DNA of 13,114 nucleotides from JAICWY01 sp964531205 (GTDB taxonomy: Bacteria > Vulcanimicrobiota > Vulcanimicrobiia > Vulcanimicrobiales > Vulcanimicrobiaceae): contig CAZHGH010000086.1 in NCBI GenBank assembly GCA_964531205.1, positions 1 to 13,114 on the forward strand, read 5' to 3'. The first letter of the stretch is position 1; each line of letters opens with the position of its first letter. The notes below the pieces were generated by a model. The model was given only the letters and a program-made list of their open reading frames with translations. It was not told where the DNA came from and ran no database searches. Below are positions 6,056-13,114 of this stretch, piece by piece. Made by a program: the position numbers and the translations under genes.

Positions 6056-6541
6056 ATGGCTAATTCGGACGCACCCCAGGTCGGCATCATCATGGGCAGC
6101 GTCTCCGACATGGAGACGATGGCCGCCGCGCGCGACATGCTCGAAGATTTGCACATCGCGTACGAGATGCACGTCATCTCCGCGCACCGCACGCCCGACG
6201 AGATGTTCGAATACGCTGAGAATGCGGCGCGGCGCGGGTTGAAAGTCATTATTGCCGGCGCGGGCGGTGCCGCCCATCTTCCCGGCATGACGGCATCGAA
6301 GACGCTGTTGCCGGTCATCGGTGTGCCGGTGCAGTCGAAAGCCCTGAGCGGAATCGATTCTTTGCTTTCGATCGCGCAGATGCCCAAAGGCGTTCCGGTA
6401 GCGACCGTTGCGATCGGCAACGCGGCCAATGCGGCACTGCTTGCAGCACGCATTCTTGCACTTTCGGATAGCGCGATAGAGGGTCGTTTGACCGCTTACG
6501 TGCAGCGCATGCACGATGACGTGCGCTCGATCAAATTGTAG
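6056..6541 (+). CDS. purE: N5-carboxyaminoimidazole ribonucleotide mutase, class I
   Basis: This 161-residue enzyme converts N5-CAIR to CAIR in purine synthesis. It shows the PurE pattern: GIIMGSVSDMETM (10-22) with the phosphate-binding Ser and Asp, SAHRTPDEMFEY (42-53) with the catalytic His, and AGAGGAAHLPGMTASKTLLPVIGVP, ending in GNAANAALLAARIL. The length and the GxSD...SAHR spacing match bacterial class I PurE. It is cytoplasmic and normally octameric. The gene is 6 bases upstream of purK, whose product supplies its substrate, a very common pairing. It is divergent from the glycoside hydrolase operon, and no strong promoter is visible in the short gap. Confidence 0.96.
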   Translation: MANSDAPQVGIIMGSVSDMETMAAARDMLEDLHIAYEMHVISAHRTPDEMFEYAENAARRGLKVIIAGAGGAAHLPGMTASKTLLPVIGVPVQSKALSGIDSLLSIAQMPKGVPVATVAIGNAANAALLAARILALSDSAIEGRLTAYVQRMHDDVRSIKL

Positions 6542-6547
6542 GATAGT

Positions 6548-7693
6548 ATGGTTGAAACGATCGGCGTAATCGGCGGCGGTCAACTCGGGCGCATGTTCGC
6601 ACTCGACGCCAAGCGCATGGGCTACTACGTCATCACACTGGACCCGCAGCCGCATTCTCCATGCGGCCAAGTTGCGGACGAGCAGATTGTCGCGGCATAC
6701 GACGACATGAATGCGATCGACGATCTCGGACGCCGGACGGACATCGTTACCTACGAATTTGAAAATATCGCAATCGAATCCGTCGTTCGGTTGGAGCACG
6801 AGGGTTATCCGGTAACACCCGGCAGCGACGTGTTGCGCATCACGCAAAACCGGTTGCTCGAGAAAACCTTCGTGAGCGATAGCGGTATCCCGGTCGCTGC
6901 CTTTGCCGCAATCGGATCGATTGACGACGTAACAGAGGCCGCCGAAAACATCGGTTTTCCGGCAATTCTCAAAACGGTTCGCGGCGGATACGATGGCAAA
7001 GGGCAATGGCGCGTCAACACATTGGAAGAGGCGCGGAGTGCACTCGCGCAGGCTAACGGCGCGCCCTTGATTTGGGAACAATACATTCCGTTTGCGTGCG
7101 AAATCAGCGTCATCTGCACGCGCGATGCAAACGATAACGTCATTACGTTTCCGCCGTCCGAAAATGTTCACGACAACGGCATCCTGTATATGTCGATCGT
7201 CCCCGCACGCGTTGACGCGGCGGTAGCCGAGCGGGCGACTAAGTATGCAAGGGAAATCGCGCACGCGCTGGAGATCGTCGGGACGTTTTGCGTTGAATAT
7301 TTCGTGACGCATTCCGGCGAAGTGCTCGTCAACGAAATCGCGCCTCGTCCGCACAACAGCGGCCACTACACCATGGATGCGACGCCCTGCTCCCAGTACG
7401 AGCAGCACATTCGCGCGATCTGCGATCTGCCGCTTTCACCGCCGCAGCTCTTCCGCAACGCCATAATGGTAAATATCCTGGGCGACGGAATGGGCAATCA
7501 TCTCGCCGGATTGGATCGGCTTTTGAGCGATTCGTCGATCGTGCTGCACCTCTACGGCAAAAAGCACGCAGTGAACCGGCGGAAGATGGGACACTTTACA
7601 ATGCTCTTCGACGAACCGATCACGGAGGCGGCGATAGAGAAAGCAAGAGCTGCGCGCGCCTTGCTGCATTGGACTGAACACGCGCATATCTAG
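6548..7693 (+). CDS. purK: N5-carboxyaminoimidazole ribonucleotide synthase
   Basis: This 381-residue ATP-grasp enzyme makes N5-CAIR from AIR, bicarbonate and ATP. Motifs are GVIGGGQLGRM (6-16) at the N-terminal dinucleotide-like fold, TYEFENI (68-74), a lysine/glycine ATP-grasp loop GGYDGKGQW (146-154), and the metal/phosphate segment VNEIAPRPHNSGHYT (261-275). The length is normal for PurK. The upstream AGGA is only 4 bases from the ATG. The stop is followed after 3 bases by the response regulator start, so transcription from purE probably continues into the signalling genes, an unusual companion for a purine enzyme. Confidence 0.96.
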   Translation: MVETIGVIGGGQLGRMFALDAKRMGYYVITLDPQPHSPCGQVADEQIVAAYDDMNAIDDLGRRTDIVTYEFENIAIESVVRLEHEGYPVTPGSDVLRITQNRLLEKTFVSDSGIPVAAFAAIGSIDDVTEAAENIGFPAILKTVRGGYDGKGQWRVNTLEEARSALAQANGAPLIWEQYIPFACEISVICTRDANDNVITFPPSENVHDNGILYMSIVPARVDAAVAERATKYAREIAHALEIVGTFCVEYFVTHSGEVLVNEIAPRPHNSGHYTMDATPCSQYEQHIRAICDLPLSPPQLFRNAIMVNILGDGMGNHLAGLDRLLSDSSIVLHLYGKKHAVNRRKMGHFTMLFDEPITEAAIEKARAARALLHWTEHAHI

Positions 7694-7696
7694 TAC

Positions 7697-8371
7697 ATGC
7701 GTTTGCTCGTCGTAGAGGATGACCCGCGTCTTTCCGACGTTTTACGGCGCGGGCTTGCAGAGCAAGGACACGTCGTCGACGTTGCAAATGATGGCGAGGC
7801 AGGCGAGCAATGGGCTACGGGCGGCGCGTATGACGCAATCGTGTTGGATGTGAACCTGCCCAAGCGTGACGGCTTGAGCGTGGTGCGGAACCTTCGAGCA
7901 AAACTTCTTCGCACGCCCGTGCTGATGCTGACGTCGCGCGATACGACGGAAGACGCGATTGAGGGCCTCGACGCGGGAGCCGACGATTATCTGCGCAAGC
8001 CGTTTATTTTCGGAGAGCTCGAGGCGCGACTGCGCACTATCGTGCGCCGGGCGTCGACGGCGACACTGGACGCGCGCCTGGAAGTTGACGACGTAACGTT
8101 CGACCTGGGATCGCGTCTGGTGCAACGTGCGGGCCGCAACATCGAGCTGACGGCGCGCGAAACAGCGTTCTTAGAGTACTTTATGCGAAATGCCGGACGG
8201 TTGATCACCAGGCCAATGATAGAAGACGCACTCTTCGAACGCGAGAGCGACACGACCTCAAATGTCGTGGACGTGTATGTAAGCCGGTTGCGAGCGAAGC
8301 TCACCGCTGCGGGAGAAAAGCAGATTCTGCATACCGTTCGCGGCGCGGGATACCGCTTCGGAGCACGATGA
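7697..8371 (+). CDS. OmpR/PhoB-family response regulator
   Basis: This 224-residue two-domain transcription factor has a receiver domain (1-115) with acidic pocket Glu7/Asp8/Asp9, phosphoacceptor Asp51 in VLDVNLP, Thr79 and Lys101 in RKPF. A winged-helix DNA-binding domain (about 130-222) contains LTARETAFLEYFMRNAGRLI, the recognition helix around SNVVDVYVSRLRAKL and the closing VRGAGYRF. It is phosphorylated by the kinase encoded next, whose ATG overlaps its stop in ATGA. By position it may control the periplasmic protein and efflux genes downstream. The stimulus is unknown; similar pairs sense metals, antimicrobial peptides or envelope stress. Confidence 0.94.
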   Translation: MRLLVVEDDPRLSDVLRRGLAEQGHVVDVANDGEAGEQWATGGAYDAIVLDVNLPKRDGLSVVRNLRAKLLRTPVLMLTSRDTTEDAIEGLDAGADDYLRKPFIFGELEARLRTIVRRASTATLDARLEVDDVTFDLGSRLVQRAGRNIELTARETAFLEYFMRNAGRLITRPMIEDALFERESDTTSNVVDVYVSRLRAKLTAAGEKQILHTVRGAGYRFGAR

Positions 8372-9603
8372 GAGACGCCGCGCATCAATCGCTACCCTCG
8401 CGCCTTACCGCATCATTCGTCGCGATGTTGCTCGTGGGCTTATTTCTCTTTGGCGCCGTTGCAGTCGTCGCGATGGATCGTACACTGCGCGGCTCTCTTG
8501 ACGCGCGTCTCAGAACAGCGGCAAAGGCCGGTGCGAGTTTCGTCGACGTCAGCAAAGGCACCATTGCAATTGATGCGGACGATCGCGAGCAGTTTCTCGA
8601 CGTCACGGGCGCCGATCTCGGCGGCGTCGTGCTCGACCAGAAAAATTCCGTTCTGCTCTCCACTGTCGCGCGTCCGCCGCGGGGCGTCGCGTCGTTAAAT
8701 GCGCCGACGCCGCAGTTTGCGACGCTCGGCCGCGGGGAGAGCGTGGTACGTGCATTCGCGTATCCGCTCAAACGCGACGGTAAACGGTTGGGAACGGTCG
8801 TCGTGTGGCGCAGCAGCGATTGGATTCAGGAATCGGATCGCAACGCGATCGTTGCATTTGCAGCCGGCGCGTTGCTGATTGCCGGCCTCGCATTAATTGC
8901 GGGAAATGCCATAACGCGACGCGCGCTCGGAGACGCATTTGCGCGTCAACGCCGGTTCACGGCCGATGCGTCGCACGAATTGCGAGCGCCGCTTGCCGTG
9001 ATCCGCGCAGAGGCGGATCTCGCTTTACGCAAAGAACGCGCGCCGGCGGATTACCAATCGGCAATCACTGCAATTGCGGCTGAGGCGGATCGCATGGAAG
9101 CACTTATCGGCGACTTGCTCTCCGCCGCGCGCGCTGAGAGCCGCGTGTTAAAACCCGAACGTGTGAATGTTGCCGATTTGATGCGTGAAGTGTCCGCGCG
9201 CTTGCGACCGGCGGCGGCGGCGAAGGGTGCCGACGTCGCGCTGGTAGCGGATGACGGCGCCTACGTTTGGGCGGATCGAACGTCGCTGGAACGTGCAATG
9301 CTCGCGATCGGGCACAACGCCGTAAAGCATGCGCCGCCGAGCGGCCAAGTGCGGCTGGCTGTTTCAACGGCTTCCGGCGCTGTGCAGATTTTGGTGCGTG
9401 ACAATGGATCGGGCTTCAGTCTCGAGGCGCTCGAGCATGCCTTCGAGCGGTTTTGGCGGGACGAGGCCGGGCGCTCGCACGGCGGGACAGGTCTGGGACT
9501 AGCCATTGCAAAGGCAACGGTCGAGGCGTTCGGCGGCACCATCGCCCTCCTCAACGTCAACGGGGGCGGCGCCGAGGTCCGGATCCTCTTTCCAGCAGCC
9601 TAG
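8368..9603 (+). CDS. Membrane sensor histidine kinase lacking a HAMP domain
   Basis: This 411-residue kinase pairs with the preceding regulator. Membrane segment 1 spans about 15-36, a periplasmic sensor region about 38-158, and membrane segment 2 about 160-179. The phosphorylated His203 lies in the H-box FTADASHELRAPLAVIRAE. The ATPase domain has the N-box with Asn317 (HNAVKHA), G1 DNGSGF (345-350), the F-box FERFWR (359-364) and G2 GGTGLGLA (372-379). Only about 16 residues separate the second membrane helix from the H-box region, so the roughly 50-residue HAMP relay normally found there is absent. The sensor region is about 120 residues with no recognisable metal cluster. The stop is 45 bases before the next gene. 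Confidence 0.93.
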   Translation: MRDAAHQSLPSRLTASFVAMLLVGLFLFGAVAVVAMDRTLRGSLDARLRTAAKAGASFVDVSKGTIAIDADDREQFLDVTGADLGGVVLDQKNSVLLSTVARPPRGVASLNAPTPQFATLGRGESVVRAFAYPLKRDGKRLGTVVVWRSSDWIQESDRNAIVAFAAGALLIAGLALIAGNAITRRALGDAFARQRRFTADASHELRAPLAVIRAEADLALRKERAPADYQSAITAIAAEADRMEALIGDLLSAARAESRVLKPERVNVADLMREVSARLRPAAAAKGADVALVADDGAYVWADRTSLERAMLAIGHNAVKHAPPSGQVRLAVSTASGAVQILVRDNGSGFSLEALEHAFERFWRDEAGRSHGGTGLGLAIAKATVEAFGGTIALLNVNGGGAEVRILFPAA

Positions 9604-9648
9604 CGAAGCGTTCAGGTTGCCGTCATGTTGGGGCATTAGACTCGCACT

Positions 9649-9779
9649 ATGAAGCGTCGCATACTCATCGTTCCCGCCGTCATTACGCTTGCGTTTGCTG
9701 TCAGTTCGGTAGGCGCGTTTGCTTACACGGGACAGCAGTACGCAAGCCAGGCCAAGATTACTCTTCAGCGTGCTCGAGC
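9649..9779 (+). CDS. Start of a secreted protein, probably PepSY-domain, cut by the assembly gap
   Basis: Only about 43 residues are seen before the run of N. They comprise a basic start (KRR), a hydrophobic signal core (residues 5-20) and a likely cut after AFA, then YTGQQYASQAKITLQRAR. This post-signal sequence is typical of small periplasmic PepSY proteins, in which 'A-I-T-L-x-x-A-x-x-I-A' opens the domain. Such genes commonly sit beside two-component systems and may modulate the sensor or inhibit proteases. It is not the N-terminus of the RND pump, which would begin with a cytoplasmic stretch and a long first membrane helix. The PepSY call rests on few residues; a generic secreted protein is the alternative. 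The 45-base gap after the kinase may hold its own promoter, but none is clear. Confidence 0.6.
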
Positions 9780-9879
9780 NNNNNNNNNNNNNNNNNNNNN
9801 NNNNNNNNNNNNNNNNNNNNNNNNNNNNNNNNNNNNNNNNNNNNNNNNNNNNNNNNNNNNNNNNNNNNNNNNNNNNNNN
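9780..9879. other. Assembly gap of exactly 100 N
   Basis: The bases from 9780 to 9879 are all N. A round 100 is a common placeholder for a gap of unknown size, so the true distance between flanks may be larger. The missing DNA must contain at least the rest of the secreted protein and the first 40 or so codons of the RND pump, which is more than 100 bases. It could also hold a membrane-fusion (adaptor) gene. Confidence 0.97.
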
Positions 9880-12822
9880 ACGCCCGCCAGCATTTTTCCA
9901 AACATGTCCTTCGCGCGCATCGATGTGGTCGCGGATGCCGGCGATTTGCCGCCGGATCAAGTGCGAACCGCGGTCGCGCTGCCATTGGAGCATGCGTTTC
10001 TCGGTCTTCCTTCCGTCACGCGCGTCACGTCGACGTCGTCTCAGGGCAGCGCAGAACTCCTCGTAACGTTCGATCCGAAAACCGACGTGCGGTTCGACTT
10101 GCAGTACGTCGATCAGGCGGTTTCACAAGTGCGCGGGTCGTTGCCGGCGCAAACCAACGTCGAAGCAGTTATTATCGATCCGAACAAAGAGCCTGTTGTA
10201 TCATACTCAATCGTTGCATCGCATCTTTCGCAGACCGTTGTGCGGGAAGTCGCGCAGCAATCGATCGTGCCGCAGTTTTACGGAACGCCGGGTCTTGCAC
10301 GCGTGCTCGTCGTCGGTGGTCCGCAACGGGAATTTCACGTAACGCTCGATCCCGCTGCGCTAGCGGCGAGAAACCTTACGGCCGACGCCGTTGCAAAAGC
10401 GATCGCCGATGCGAACACGATCAGCGCGGTCGGCATCTCGCAGCGCTACTACCAGCGCAATGTCATCGTGTTGGATGCGAACGTACGCAGTGCGGCGGCC
10501 ATCGGGAATATCGTCGTTCCCACGAACGGCAGCGTCCCCGTGCACGTTGGCGACTTGGGATCGGTAACGCTCGGAGTAGCCCCGCTTACCACGCAGATGA
10601 GCTTTGACGCCGAGCATGCCGTTGCTCTCAACTTTTTTGCCTTGCCGGGAGCCGATCAAGTGAAAATGGCTACGGCCATCAAGTCAAAAATGGCGCAGAT
10701 TGCCGCTCACACGCCGGCCGGAATGCAGATCGACCGTTATTGGGATCAGACCGATCTCGTCGTTGCGTCGCAGGCGAGTTTGCGTGATGCCATTTTAATC
10801 GGCGCGGTGCTGGCGATTCTCGTCATCTTCGTGTTCTTGCGCAATTTGCGGATGACGCTCGTCGCCGCGATCGTGATTCCGATTGCAATGGCGATCGCGG
10901 TGTTCCTGATGAACCGCCTCGGCCAAACGCTCAATTTAATGAGCGTGGGCGGCTTGGCGGTTGCAGTCGGTCTGATCATCGACGACGCAATCGTGGTGGT
11001 CGAAAACATCGCGCGCAACATGAAAGCGTATCCGGATCTCGGCAAGGCCGCGGTCATCGTCAAGTCGATGGGCGAGCTTGCCGCTCCGATGGCCGCCTCG
11101 ACGTTCACGACCGTCGTCGTCTTCATTCCGCTGCTGCTGCTGACGGGGGTAAGCGGATTTTTCTTTCGCGCGCTCGCGTTTACGCTTTCAGCCGCGCTCA
11201 TCGTTTCGCTCGCGCTCGCTCTCTTCGTTGCGCCTATACTCGCAAAGTGGCTTGTACGTGAAGAGCACGAACATGCGGAAGAGACTGGACTCATTGCACG
11301 ACTGCTTTCGGGGTACGAGCCGCTTTTGCGCTGGGCGCTCGCGCATCGTGCCGTGATGTACGGGGCGTCAGCCGCAGTGCTTTTGATAACGGTGGTGTTG
11401 CTGACGCGTTTGCCGAGCGACTTTCTACCGCATTTGGACGAAGGACAGTTCGAAGTCAGCTATGCAATGCCGGTTGGCACGACGATTCAGGCCAGCGACG
11501 CGGCTGCAACGACGATGGAACGCATCGCCCTGCAGGATCCGGCGGTCATTTCCGTTGGCCGCTTCACCGGCATCGACACGAATGGTTTTTCTCCCACGCA
11601 AGTCCGCCAAGGCACGATCCGCATCCGCCTAAAACCGCAAAGCGAGCGGCCTTCGTACGATGAGGTGAGCGGCCGTTTGCGCGACCGGTTCTCCGCCGCG
11701 GTTCCCGCGGCGCAGCTCGACTTTCACCAGATTCTCGAAGACATGATCAACGACATGTCGGGAGCGCCCGCGCCGATTCAAATCACGCTCAGCGGACCGG
11801 ATCAATCGCAGCTGATCGATTTCGCGACGAAGATCACGGACAAAATTTCGAAGGTTCACGGTCTCGCCGACGCGTTTTCCGGCGTGAATTACGACGATCC
11901 GACCCTACGCGTTTCGCCGAACGTTGCGCGGCTCGCGTCGCTGAACATGACGGCGAACGATCTGGCAAGTGCGCTCACGTCTGCATCGCAGGGCGACGTG
12001 GCGACGTCGTTACCGGGCAGTTTGAATCTCATCCCCGTGCGTGTCTCGCTGGCGTCCGCAGCGCCCGATATGCAATCGCTGTTGTTGCCGACGCCGAACG
12101 GCGCATCGTCCTTGGGAAGTCTAGCCGAGGTGCGTGCGAACCGGTTGTCCACCGATATCACTGAAATCAACGGCCAGCGCGCGATGATCGTGTCCGCGAA
12201 CTACAACGGCGTCAGTCTTTCATCGGTCATTGCCGGCGTTCGCGCGCAGCTTGCGTCGGTTCCGTTACCGCCCGGGTACAATGCGAGCATCGGCGGCGCG
12301 TATCAGGCGCAGCAGCAATCGTTCCGTGAATTCGCGCAGGCGATCCTCATCGCAATCGCGCTTGTCTATGCGGTCATGCTCGGAGCCTTCGGCTCGTTCC
12401 GGCTCCCGCTGGTTATTCTTACTGCAATACCGTTGGCGCTTATCGGCGTTGCGCTTGGATTGTTCTTGACCGGCTCGGCGTTCAACGTCTCGTCCTTTAT
12501 GGGCTTGCTGCTGCTCGTCGGCATCGTCGTGAAGAACGGCATATTGCTCATCGATGTGGCGAATCGCAGACGGCAGGATGGTGCAACGGTTGAAGAAGCG
12601 CTCGTCGCCGCAGGACGCACGCGTTTGCGCCCGATCGTTATGACGACGTTCGCCGCGATCGGCGGTTTGCTGCCGCTTGCGTTCGGCATCGGCGCAGGAT
12701 CTGCGATGGAGCAGCCGCTGGCAATCGCCGTGATCGGAGGGTTATCGACGGCTACAGCGTTTACGCTTGTTGTGATTCCCGTACTCTACGCAGCGTTCGT
12801 CGGAAATCGAGCGGTGTCGTAA
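9880..12822 (+). CDS. RND-family efflux transporter, N-terminus missing
   Basis: The visible 980 residues are an inner-membrane proton-driven pump of the AcrB/CusA superfamily, normally 1,000-1,060 residues. It begins at TPASIFPNMSFARIDVVADAG, just after the usual first membrane helix, so roughly 40 residues are lost in the gap. The first porter domain is followed by membrane helices from about residue 305. The proton-relay pair Asp368/Asp369 lies in LIIDDAIVVVEN (10981-10986) and the partner Lys (12532-12534) in VGIVVKNGILLID. The second porter region opens with FLPHLDEGQFEVSYAMPVGT, a DEG motif often seen in metal-efflux types. The DD/K arrangement is HAE1-like, so drug versus metal substrate is undecided. 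The stop shares a base with the TolC-like start. Confidence 0.93.
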   Translation, partial: TPASIFPNMSFARIDVVADAGDLPPDQVRTAVALPLEHAFLGLPSVTRVTSTSSQGSAELLVTFDPKTDVRFDLQYVDQAVSQVRGSLPAQTNVEAVIIDPNKEPVVSYSIVASHLSQTVVREVAQQSIVPQFYGTPGLARVLVVGGPQREFHVTLDPAALAARNLTADAVAKAIADANTISAVGISQRYYQRNVIVLDANVRSAAAIGNIVVPTNGSVPVHVGDLGSVTLGVAPLTTQMSFDAEHAVALNFFALPGADQVKMATAIKSKMAQIAAHTPAGMQIDRYWDQTDLVVASQASLRDAILIGAVLAILVIFVFLRNLRMTLVAAIVIPIAMAIAVFLMNRLGQTLNLMSVGGLAVAVGLIIDDAIVVVENIARNMKAYPDLGKAAVIVKSMGELAAPMAASTFTTVVVFIPLLLLTGVSGFFFRALAFTLSAALIVSLALALFVAPILAKWLVREEHEHAEETGLIARLLSGYEPLLRWALAHRAVMYGASAAVLLITVVLLTRLPSDFLPHLDEGQFEVSYAMPVGTTIQASDAAATTMERIALQDPAVISVGRFTGIDTNGFSPTQVRQGTIRIRLKPQSERPSYDEVSGRLRDRFSAAVPAAQLDFHQILEDMINDMSGAPAPIQITLSGPDQSQLIDFATKITDKISKVHGLADAFSGVNYDDPTLRVSPNVARLASLNMTANDLASALTSASQGDVATSLPGSLNLIPVRVSLASAAPDMQSLLLPTPNGASSLGSLAEVRANRLSTDITEINGQRAMIVSANYNGVSLSSVIAGVRAQLASVPLPPGYNASIGGAYQAQQQSFREFAQAILIAIALVYAVMLGAFGSFRLPLVILTAIPLALIGVALGLFLTGSAFNVSSFMGLLLLVGIVVKNGILLIDVANRRRQDGATVEEALVAAGRTRLRPIVMTTFAAIGGLLPLAFGIGAGSAMEQPLAIAVIGGLSTATAFTLVVIPVLYAAFVGNRAVS

Positions 12823-13114
12823 TGCTTGCCGCGATCGTTCTTGCCGCCGTCACGACCCTGGCGCCGAAGCAGTTTTCGCAGATGCCGCTCGATAGCGCAC
12901 TTCAAAAAGCGGTTACGATCTCGCCCGACGTCGCGCAGGCGCGCGAACGCGTGAATGAAAACGCGGCACTTCTTGCGGCCGCTCACGCGCTCGCCGCGCC
13001 GGCGATTACGGCAAATTACACGACGGCGCCGCAAGGGGGAAATACCAATAACACGATCACCCAGAGCCTCGTGACCGTCGGCGGCCAGATTATCTTGGGC
13101 GACTACTTTGCATC
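12822..13114 (+). CDS. TolC-family outer-membrane efflux protein, 5' part
   Basis: The ATG overlaps the RND stop by one base (TAATG), and 97 codons are read before the window ends. A short hydrophobic leader (MLAAIVLAAVTTLA) is followed by MPLDSALQKAVTISPDVAQARERVNENAALLAAAHA, the standard TolC-family opening (L-x-x-A-hydrophobic-x-x-x-P-x-hydrophobic-x-x-A). ITQSLVTVGGQ then matches the 'Q-x-hydrophobic-x-x-G-G' segment of the first outer-membrane strand pair. It would form the outer-membrane duct of the tripartite pump. The signal peptide is short and lacks basic residues, so secretion strength or an alternative start cannot be judged. It is incomplete at the window end, not truncated biologically. 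Confidence 0.85.
   Translation, partial: MLAAIVLAAVTTLAPKQFSQMPLDSALQKAVTISPDVAQARERVNENAALLAAAHALAAPAITANYTTAPQGGNTNNTITQSLVTVGGQIILGDYFA

Noticed and set aside
5993..7408. A 471-codon open frame on the minus strand opposite purE and purK.
   Set aside because: It lies entirely opposite two genes with clear catalytic motifs, has no recognisable domain, and is the sort of long antisense frame that GC-rich codon use produces.
9453..10607. A 384-codon plus-strand frame crossing the N run.
   Set aside because: It is a different frame from the kinase and RND genes, is Arg/Ser-rich without domains, and exists only because N is read as open.

Overview
The window looks like part of a metagenome-derived or draft genome of a diderm bacterium with moderately high GC content. 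Evidence for an outer membrane is a lipoprotein binding protein, an RND pump and a TolC-type protein. A 100-base run of N at 9780-9879 marks a scaffold join. The overall style (tightly overlapping operons, this gene mix) reminds me of uncultured lineages such as Candidatus Eremiobacterota, but that is an impression, not a demonstrated placement.

Left block (1-2950, plus strand): a 112-base regulatory region, then four overlapping genes. These are a Fur-family zinc-type regulator and a metal ABC importer in the order binding lipoprotein, ATPase, permease. It reads as a self-contained zinc-uptake operon (zur-znuACB-like). The regulatory region also holds a near-perfect sigma70 consensus promoter pointing left, out of the window. 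A dispersed bacterial repeat lies in frame inside the binding-protein gene, just after its lipobox.

Middle block (2931-5996, minus strand): three genes, each overlapping the next by 20-25 bases. In transcription order they are a cytoplasmic GH5/GH42-like glycoside hydrolase, a short-chain dehydrogenase with an extra C-terminal domain, and a secreted protein with two His-rich beta domains. The last gene collides tail to tail with the permease gene, overlapping by 20 bases.

Right block (6056-13114, plus strand): purE and purK (two steps of purine synthesis), then an OmpR-type response regulator and a HAMP-less histidine kinase only 3 bases downstream. Next comes the start of a probable PepSY-type secreted protein, the assembly gap, an RND efflux pump lacking its N-terminus, and a TolC-family protein cut by the window end. 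The likely logic is a two-component system controlling a periplasmic sensor/inhibitor-like protein and a tripartite efflux pump, whose adaptor gene is not visible. The single open frame across the N run (9649-12822) joins two different genes and should not be annotated as one protein.

No rRNA, tRNA, CRISPR array, insertion sequence or phage gene was recognised. No stretch longer than 300 bases lacks a gene. I did not find a convincing wholly new system. The most unusual items are the repeat inserted into the binding protein, its altered metal ligand, the two-domain His-rich secreted protein and its operon partners, and the strong outward promoter.
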